From assembly GCA_030917685.1 (NCBI GenBank), contig JAUPUG010000016.1, positions 1 through 32,082 on the forward strand: a stretch of DNA of 32,082 nt, in the 5' to 3' direction. Positions 26,435 through 32,082 of this stretch are shown piece by piece. Source of the stretch: Patescibacteria group bacterium (GTDB lineage: Bacteria; Patescibacteriota; Minisyncoccia; Phycocordibacterales; CAIZLB01). The position numbers and the translations under genes are program-made. Positions within the stretch are counted from its first letter, which is position 1. The number at the start of each line of letters is the position of its first letter. The notes beneath the pieces are model-generated. The model saw only the letters and a list, made by a program, of their open reading frames with translations. It was not told the DNA's origin and made no database searches.

Positions 26435-26509
26435 AAAATCACACAAACACACCCATTCACAAAATGAAAAACATATTCTTAAAATCGAACCTTCAAGTCT
26501 GCTTGTATT

Positions 26510-28306
26510 TTACTGATATATTTCTTTCCAGGTATCAGTAATCCAAGATGAACCTCCTACCGCGCCGTCGAAACTTATAGTAGATAACCCACTTTCGTAA
26601 TTCAAGGTAGTAGCGCCCGTCAATGACATCTTATATGCAACAACAGCCTTTGCAGAAGCACTTCCATTAAATGTAACCTGACCATTTGGAGCTAAAAGCA
26701 CCACTGCGCCAGCAGCGCCACTAATTGTCATAGCTGAAGTACCTCCACATGAAGTAAGCCCTCCACAGCCACTTGATGTTACAATAACCATATAACTTCC
26801 GGCGGTACCGTTTCCATTAACATTTGCCGCATTCCCAATATTTACAGTACCATCAACTACTACGACTACTGATTTTGAGCCCGCTGAGGCATTCAAAATC
26901 AAATCTGTATCGCCTTGGACACTTAAATTTCCTGTTACATACAAAGTACCGCCAATAGTCATTCTCGCTGCATCAGTTATTGTTAGATTACCATTAATTT
27001 TTAAGGCATTGGTTGAAGTAGCGTCAATGTTATCGAGAGTTAGATTGCCGGTATATACACCACCAGCAGTTGCCTCTGCTTTCCATCCATCAATGTCATT
27101 ATTTGAAAACGGAAAAAGTCTTGTTGTTGGAGTTGATGATGAAGTATTACATGACTTATTGTTTCCACTACCATTCTGACAAGATAATGTTCCTGAGACC
27201 GTCGAATTAGTGACAGTATACGCAGAAGCACTTCCATTTACCACAACCCCATTAATATTACTAACTCCGCCCAAATATATTTGAAAGAAAGCATCATTGT
27301 TCGCAGATTGAGCAACCCAACTGTTTGCAGTGTTATATCGCCCAAGCATTATAGAACCTGCAGTATATGAATTTGTATTACTAACACCCATTACATATGT
27401 CTTTGATGATGAGTTTGAAGGAACATCAAGCACTAACCAATATGTAGTTCCGGGAGTAAGAGATATATTTGAAGTGAACATTATTGGCACCCAGCCGTAT
27501 GCAGTAGAAACCTGACTTGCATTTAAAGTCCCCGAAATAAGTGTTGTATTTGTCGGCTTATTCGAGGAATCAGTTGTGATTCTTACTGTAATATTCGAAG
27601 GAGCTCCAGTTTTTTTAAGATACACCATCACTCGCGCCACAGCAGTAGTTGTAGAAACCGTAAAACTCTGTGCAAAATCTTGAGAAGCATTCACATTACC
27701 AAATGTTGTATTTACAGATGGGACACCCGATCCATTTTGTTGGTCAGTCGTCTGTACTGATGCAGTGGAAGCTATGGCAGAACCTGTAATCGTTGATACT
27801 CCTGAGCCGTTGATGTTTCCATTTGATATTACACTACCTACGATAGTTGGACTCCCCGACATAGTAAGACCTCCATCACCAACTTGAGCTCCATAGGATA
27901 TAGAAAGTCCTTCACCCTGTGTAAAAATACTTTTTGATAATCTTGTAAAAGCCCCTGAAATCCCAGTTGAGATAATCTGTTTTGACGTACCGACATCACT
28001 GATAAGTGCTGTAGAAGTTGAATCATTGAAAGATAAAACTAAACTACTCGGTAATGTACGCCCTTGATTTAATCGATACAAAGCTTCTTCATTTAACACA
28101 TCCGCAGAAATATATCCTTGCTTAGATTGCAAAAAGTCAGAAGCTGTACGAACTTGTATTGCTACAGGTGTTGCAATACCTACAAGCACAGTCACTGAAA
28201 TAGTTAAAAATAGGAGTAAGGCACCCATTATAACCATCCCATCTTCTTTCTGATTTTTATTTTGCATATTTTTTTTAAAATATTTTTGTAATATTTGAGC
28301 GTTCAT
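26510..28306 (-). CDS. Large pilus-associated/surface protein with N-terminal TM (PilX-like position)
   Basis: 598 aa; EDGMVIMGALLLFLTISVTVLVGIATPV near the N-terminus; Ser/Thr/Gly/Asn-rich beta regions; FAQSFTVSTTTAVARVMVYLKKTGAPSNITVRI domain; last gene of the T4P cluster. Confidence 0.65.
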   Translation of the reverse strand: MNAQILQKYFKKNMQNKNQKEDGMVIMGALLLFLTISVTVLVGIATPVAIQVRTASDFLQSKQGYISADVLNEEALYRLNQGRTLPSSLVLSFNDSTSTALISDVGTSKQIISTGISGAFTRLSKSIFTQGEGLSISYGAQVGDGGLTMSGSPTIVGSVISNGNINGSGVSTITGSAIASTASVQTTDQQNGSGVPSVNTTFGNVNASQDFAQSFTVSTTTAVARVMVYLKKTGAPSNITVRITTDSSNKPTNTTLISGTLNASQVSTAYGWVPIMFTSNISLTPGTTYWLVLDVPSNSSSKTYVMGVSNTNSYTAGSIMLGRYNTANSWVAQSANNDAFFQIYLGGVSNINGVVVNGSASAYTVTNSTVSGTLSCQNGSGNNKSCNTSSSTPTTRLFPFSNNDIDGWKAEATAGGVYTGNLTLDNIDATSTNALKINGNLTITDAARMTIGGTLYVTGNLSVQGDTDLILNASAGSKSVVVVVDGTVNIGNAANVNGNGTAGSYMVIVTSSGCGGLTSCGGTSAMTISGAAGAVVLLAPNGQVTFNGSASAKAVVAYKMSLTGATTLNYESGLSTISFDGAVGGSSWITDTWKEIYQ

Positions 28307-28315
28307 TTTTGTGTA

Positions 28316-28864
28316 TTAAGGTCTAAAATCATAAGATCCCCGCAGAATCGCTGATCCATAAAAACTCCTCGATGTAAGTGCGTGCGAAGTTGAACCACTA
28401 GTGAGTGTAAAATCAACCTTCAAAAGCACAGAACTTGTCGCAAATTGAACATTATATAAAGGGTATCTACTAAACACCATTGATTCCACAATCACATCTG
28501 AATCTGTTAATGGTGAGGTGTCTCCATCTTCAGTAACGACAGCTCGATTATCTTGTAATGCAAATGTAATATAAGGTGAAGTTGAACTCCCCGCTTCCAG
28601 AGTCACACTACCGTTTGGAACATCGAAGGCCCCAGCATTAATTCCAGTTGATCTCCTAGCCTCTCGGATGATTCTATCCATAAGAGTAATAGCAGATCTT
28701 TCTATTTTTCGTGCATTACTTACAGTTCTGTATGCATCAGTCAAGATAAGCATTGAATTTACAATACCTACAAGCAAAAAGGCACAAAGCGCTACGTATA
28801 TGAGCAGTTCAACTAATGTAAAACCCTGACTCTGACTTTTATATATTCTTAGATTTTTTTTCAT
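28316..28864 (-). CDS. Type IV prepilin-like protein (PulJ/PilW-like)
   Basis: 182 aa; QGFTLVELLIYVALCAFLLVGIVNS. Confidence 0.8.
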   Translation of the reverse strand: MKKNLRIYKSQSQGFTLVELLIYVALCAFLLVGIVNSMLILTDAYRTVSNARKIERSAITLMDRIIREARRSTGINAGAFDVPNGSVTLEAGSSTSPYITFALQDNRAVVTEDGDTSPLTDSDVIVESMVFSRYPLYNVQFATSSVLLKVDFTLTSGSTSHALTSRSFYGSAILRGSYDFRP

Positions 28865-28868
28865 ACTT

Positions 28869-29408
28869 TTATCTGTTGTATGTATTAAATAAATACATAA
28901 TTATCGACTTTGAAGTGGTTGCTACACCATCGTACCAAGATACAGTGATAGTGGCCTTTCTAGTGCCTGTATCCAGAGTCCCTCCTGAATTTACAATATT
29001 ATAAGTAGAAGCATCTCTATTCACTGAGGAAAGCACAAAAGTGCGATCAAATTGGTCATCTATCATATCTCGAGTTGTTGTAGCCCTCCACCCATAATTA
29101 GCGACGCTATAGTCCCAATATAGGGTATATGTTGTACCGTTGATAAGTGGATTTATATTTGTATTCCAACTAACATCTCTCATAAAGCGTAGTGCTTCTG
29201 CACCTTCATCAAGCAACATCCCCGCTTGAACCTTTGAAGTATTGCGTATTGCGATAGAAGTGAGACCTCCATAGACACCCATAATAGAGACGACGGAGGT
29301 CATAATAATTGCAGAGGCAATGAGAACTTCAACGATACTCACCCCGGCATTTTTTTTAAAATGTATTCTCATCCTTACTCTATTGTAACCCACACTACCG
29401 TGTTTCAA
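28869..29408 (-). CDS. Type IV prepilin-like protein (PilV-like)
   Basis: 179 aa; NAGVSIVEVLIASAIIMTSVVSIMGVYGG. Confidence 0.78.
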   Translation of the reverse strand: MKHGSVGYNRVRMRIHFKKNAGVSIVEVLIASAIIMTSVVSIMGVYGGLTSIAIRNTSKVQAGMLLDEGAEALRFMRDVSWNTNINPLINGTTYTLYWDYSVANYGWRATTTRDMIDDQFDRTFVLSSVNRDASTYNIVNSGGTLDTGTRKATITVSWYDGVATTSKSIIMYLFNTYNR

Positions 29409-29916
29409 CTAGACCAGTTTTGTACACCACCACTGTCGTTGAGGAATTTTGATTTGTTTTTAAACGAAACTGAACAGTACCTGTGGCACTCGATTTACCG
29501 GTAATAAGTTCAAACACGAGATTTGGAGTTCCTCCAGAAAGATTAATTGAAGATATTTCAACTTTTGGTGAAAAATTGAATACTGTATTTGTTGAAGAAC
29601 CAGCAACATATGATGAGCCTTGAAACAGAGTTACGGATGAAGAAGCAAATCGAACTCCAAACCGAGAATTATCTTTGGCATTCACGGTCTGCAATCGCGC
29701 TTTTTCAACAAGGGCAATTGCATAATTTACATCTTTCTCAAGAGACTGCTGTTCTGAAACACTGAAAAACGTAGTTATCGATATTGACGCAAGGATTGTG
29801 GTTATACTTATTACAATAATGAGTTCAATAAGACTAAAACCTTTTTTATTCAGCAAATTTAAGTGCGACTTGGGTTGTAAAATAGATATCACTGACATAA
29901 TTAATCTATTATACAT
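29395..29916 (-). CDS. Type IV prepilin-like protein (GspH/FimT-like)
   Basis: 173 aa; KKGFSLIELIIVISITTILASISITTFFSVSEQ. Confidence 0.82.
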   Translation of the reverse strand: MYNRLIMSVISILQPKSHLNLLNKKGFSLIELIIVISITTILASISITTFFSVSEQQSLEKDVNYAIALVEKARLQTVNAKDNSRFGVRFASSSVTLFQGSSYVAGSSTNTVFNFSPKVEISSINLSGGTPNLVFELITGKSSATGTVQFRLKTNQNSSTTVVVYKTGLVETR

Positions 29917-31120
29917 TATTCATGATTGAGTAGATTGGTTTAATCATTGAAATAGCAAAGAATCCTACAGATGCACCGATAAATACCATAAGCACCGGTT
30001 CAATAATCGTTGAAAGATCTTTTGTCTTCTGTTCCACTTCATTCTCATAAAAAGTAGCAACCCCTGCGAGCATTGGTGCCATTCGTCCAGTTTCTTCTCC
30101 CACACTCATCATTTCTCCAACGAATAGAGGGAAAAGTTTGTCTTCCTTCACAAAAGCTGTAGAAAGGGGCTCCCCTTTTTCAATGGTAGCCTGGCTTTGT
30201 AGGAGCACTGATTTATAGTATGAGTTTTGCAACACATCACTCGTGATTTTTACAGCGAGAAGCAAATCAACCCCAGATGTAAGGAGCGATGAAAGGGTTC
30301 TAGAAGTTTGTGCCGAGTTTCCTTCTTTCACAATTGTTCCAATTACTGGCAGATGAAGAGATACGAAGTCAAACACTCGTGAACCGATTTTAGTCTTACC
30401 TGCCATAAGTAGACCAATAACAGAACCTATGAAACCACCAAGGGTAATAATATAGTGATGAGAAACAAAATCACTCACCGCAATAATTATTTTAGTAGAA
30501 GTCGGAAGTGGCACCTTAAGTTCCTTAAAAGTATTTGTAAGTCCCGGTACCACATAGATCATCATAAGTATTGCAATAGTAATCATCACAAAGATGATAA
30601 TAGAAGGATACATCATGGCGCCCTTGATCTTCTTTGTGAGCATATAACTTTTTTCCATCTGGCTTCCCACTTGCCGTAGTGTCTCAGCAAGATTTCCTCC
30701 TTCTTCACCCACTTTTACCATTGCCACAAATAATGGTGGAAAGATTTTAGGATAGAGTTCAAGTGCTTCATGAAAACTTTTACCAGATGATATTGCATCA
30801 TTTAGGCCCTTGTATGCAGTCTTTAACTTCACTCCCTTTGTCTGTCTTTCCATCACACTTATAGCTCTCGATAATGAAAGTCCAGCTTCAAGCATGTTTC
30901 CCAGGTTTCGAGCAAAGATAATCTTATCCATTATCTTTATTCTTTCTAGAAATGTGATATTCGAATTAATGCTCAACTTTTTACTAGATTGTTCTTTCAC
31001 AGTTACCAGAGTATCCCCTGTCTTTTTAAATTCAGTATAAAAATCCCCCTTGGTTTGTGCATCCAGGTTGCCTGTATATTTTTGCCCATCTTTGTTTATA
31101 GCGGTGTATGAAAATTTCAT
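29909..31120 (-). CDS. pilC: Type II secretion/type IV pilus inner-membrane protein PilC/GspF
   Basis: 403 aa; FARNLGNMLEAGLSLSRAISVME, GEEGGNLAETLRQV, VGEETGRMAPML, three TM segments. Confidence 0.93.
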   Translation of the reverse strand: MKFSYTAINKDGQKYTGNLDAQTKGDFYTEFKKTGDTLVTVKEQSSKKLSINSNITFLERIKIMDKIIFARNLGNMLEAGLSLSRAISVMERQTKGVKLKTAYKGLNDAISSGKSFHEALELYPKIFPPLFVAMVKVGEEGGNLAETLRQVGSQMEKSYMLTKKIKGAMMYPSIIIFVMITIAILMMIYVVPGLTNTFKELKVPLPTSTKIIIAVSDFVSHHYIITLGGFIGSVIGLLMAGKTKIGSRVFDFVSLHLPVIGTIVKEGNSAQTSRTLSSLLTSGVDLLLAVKITSDVLQNSYYKSVLLQSQATIEKGEPLSTAFVKEDKLFPLFVGEMMSVGEETGRMAPMLAGVATFYENEVEQKTKDLSTIIEPVLMVFIGASVGFFAISMIKPIYSIMNNV

Positions 31121-31143
31121 ATTTTTTTGACCAAAACTTTATC

Positions 31144-32082
31144 CTATTCTGAAACTACTCGAAGAATTTCCTCAACACTCGTCAATCCCTGTACCGCCTT
31201 GAAAATACCATCCTCAATCATAGTCATCATACCTTCTTTTCGAGCTTGTATCTCAATAGCATCACTTGTTGCATCTTTCATCACTAAGTCTTTAATCGCT
31301 GCAGAAAACTTGAGTACTTCATGAATACCAACTCGCCCATGATATCCATCCTCAGTCTCTGAATTTGCTTTCGGTTTATAGAAAGGAATTGTTGTCCAAT
31401 CATCTTTTGGACCAACAATCTTTTCTTCCTTGAGGATTCGAAGCACATTATCCATATCGATTTTTTTAGAAATAGAAGCAAGCTCTTCTTTTGTGAGGAC
31501 ATACTTTTCTTTTGAATCTGCAAGTCGTCTAACGAGTCGCTGAGCAATAATAATTTTTAAAGTTGAAACGAGGAGAAACGGCTCACATTTCATATCTATA
31601 AGTCGAGGTACAGCACCAGCTGCAGAGTTGGTGTGGAGTGTTGAAAATACTAAGTGACCAGTAAGAGCGGCGTTAATACCAAGTGAGGCAGTTTCATTAT
31701 CTCGAATTTCTCCCACCATAATAATGTCAGGGTCTTGTCGAAGGAGTGAACGGAGTCCTGAAGCAAAAGTTAGACCAATTTCAGATTTAATCTGAGTTTG
31801 ATTCACACGCTTCATTTGATATTCAACAGGATCCTCTACTGTCGAAATATTTACATCAGGCTGATTTACAATGTCGAGCAATGTGTACAAAGTTGTAGTC
31901 TTACCAGAACCAGTTGGTCCTGTTGTTAGCACAAGCCCTTCTGACATAGTTGTTGCTTCATGAAGAATCTCAAGGTCTCGTCCATGAAACCCAAGTTTCT
32001 CAAGTGTAAAACCTGATACAGTTTCTCGAAGAAGTCGCATTACAATCTTTTCACCAAAATATGTTGGGAGAATAGACACACG
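31144..32082 (-). CDS. pilB: Type IV pilus assembly ATPase PilB/GspE, 5' end truncated by the window edge
   Basis: GLVLTTGPTGSGKTTTLYTLL Walker A, QDPDIIMVGEIRDNETA, HLVFSTLHTNSA; open frame continues to 32082 (RVSILPTYFGEK). Confidence 0.93.
   Translation of the reverse strand, partial: RVSILPTYFGEKIVMRLLRETVSGFTLEKLGFHGRDLEILHEATTMSEGLVLTTGPTGSGKTTTLYTLLDIVNQPDVNISTVEDPVEYQMKRVNQTQIKSEIGLTFASGLRSLLRQDPDIIMVGEIRDNETASLGINAALTGHLVFSTLHTNSAAGAVPRLIDMKCEPFLLVSTLKIIIAQRLVRRLADSKEKYVLTKEELASISKKIDMDNVLRILKEEKIVGPKDDWTTIPFYKPKANSETEDGYHGRVGIHEVLKFSAAIKDLVMKDATSDAIEIQARKEGMMTMIEDGIFKAVQGLTSVEEILRVVSE

Noticed and set aside
1-32082. Alternative genetic code (UGA as Gly or Trp)
   Set aside because: All housekeeping ORFs are full length with UGA read as stop and no in-frame UGA was needed.
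1-32082. CRISPR array, transposase, integrase, phage genes or known defence systems
   Set aside because: No spaced direct repeats or corresponding proteins seen in the sequence or ORF track.

Overview
The window looks like a Patescibacteria/CPR-type (Parcubacteria-like) chromosome segment; the lineage is inferred from gene content and codon style, not from a search. On the minus strand it carries the str-S10 ribosomal supercluster in canonical order (rpsL, rpsG, fusA, tuf, rpsJ, rplC, rplD, rplW, rplB). Two accessory blocks break it up: 9.8-13.0 kb (nucleotidyltransferase, hypothetical, methyltransferase, TrmB-like regulator) and 4.3-7.6 kb (GC-rich secreted ORF, Mpl-like ligase, plus-strand ORF with a terminator). 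Further right are an S2P protease, L28, a possible TIKI/TraB-like protein, a ComEC split into two ORFs around a superoxide dismutase, RNase HI with a C-terminal viroplasmin-like domain, a hotdog thioesterase, RecJ, HIT, Pgk, TpiA and a type IV pilus operon truncated at the right edge. The main points for follow-up are: (1) a GC-rich segment bounded by strong stem-loops next to tuf; (2) a recurring -10-box-to-start-codon spacing of 6-10 nt, implying leaderless mRNAs, and no clear Shine-Dalgarno at translation genes; (3) near-exclusive CGA arginine codons in ribosomal genes; (4) structured or interleaved inverted repeats in the rpsJ, rpsG and rpsL leaders; (5) an S12 lacking the conserved Pro of the KDLPGVRYH loop; (6) a palindromic operator over the -35 of the TrmB-like gene.
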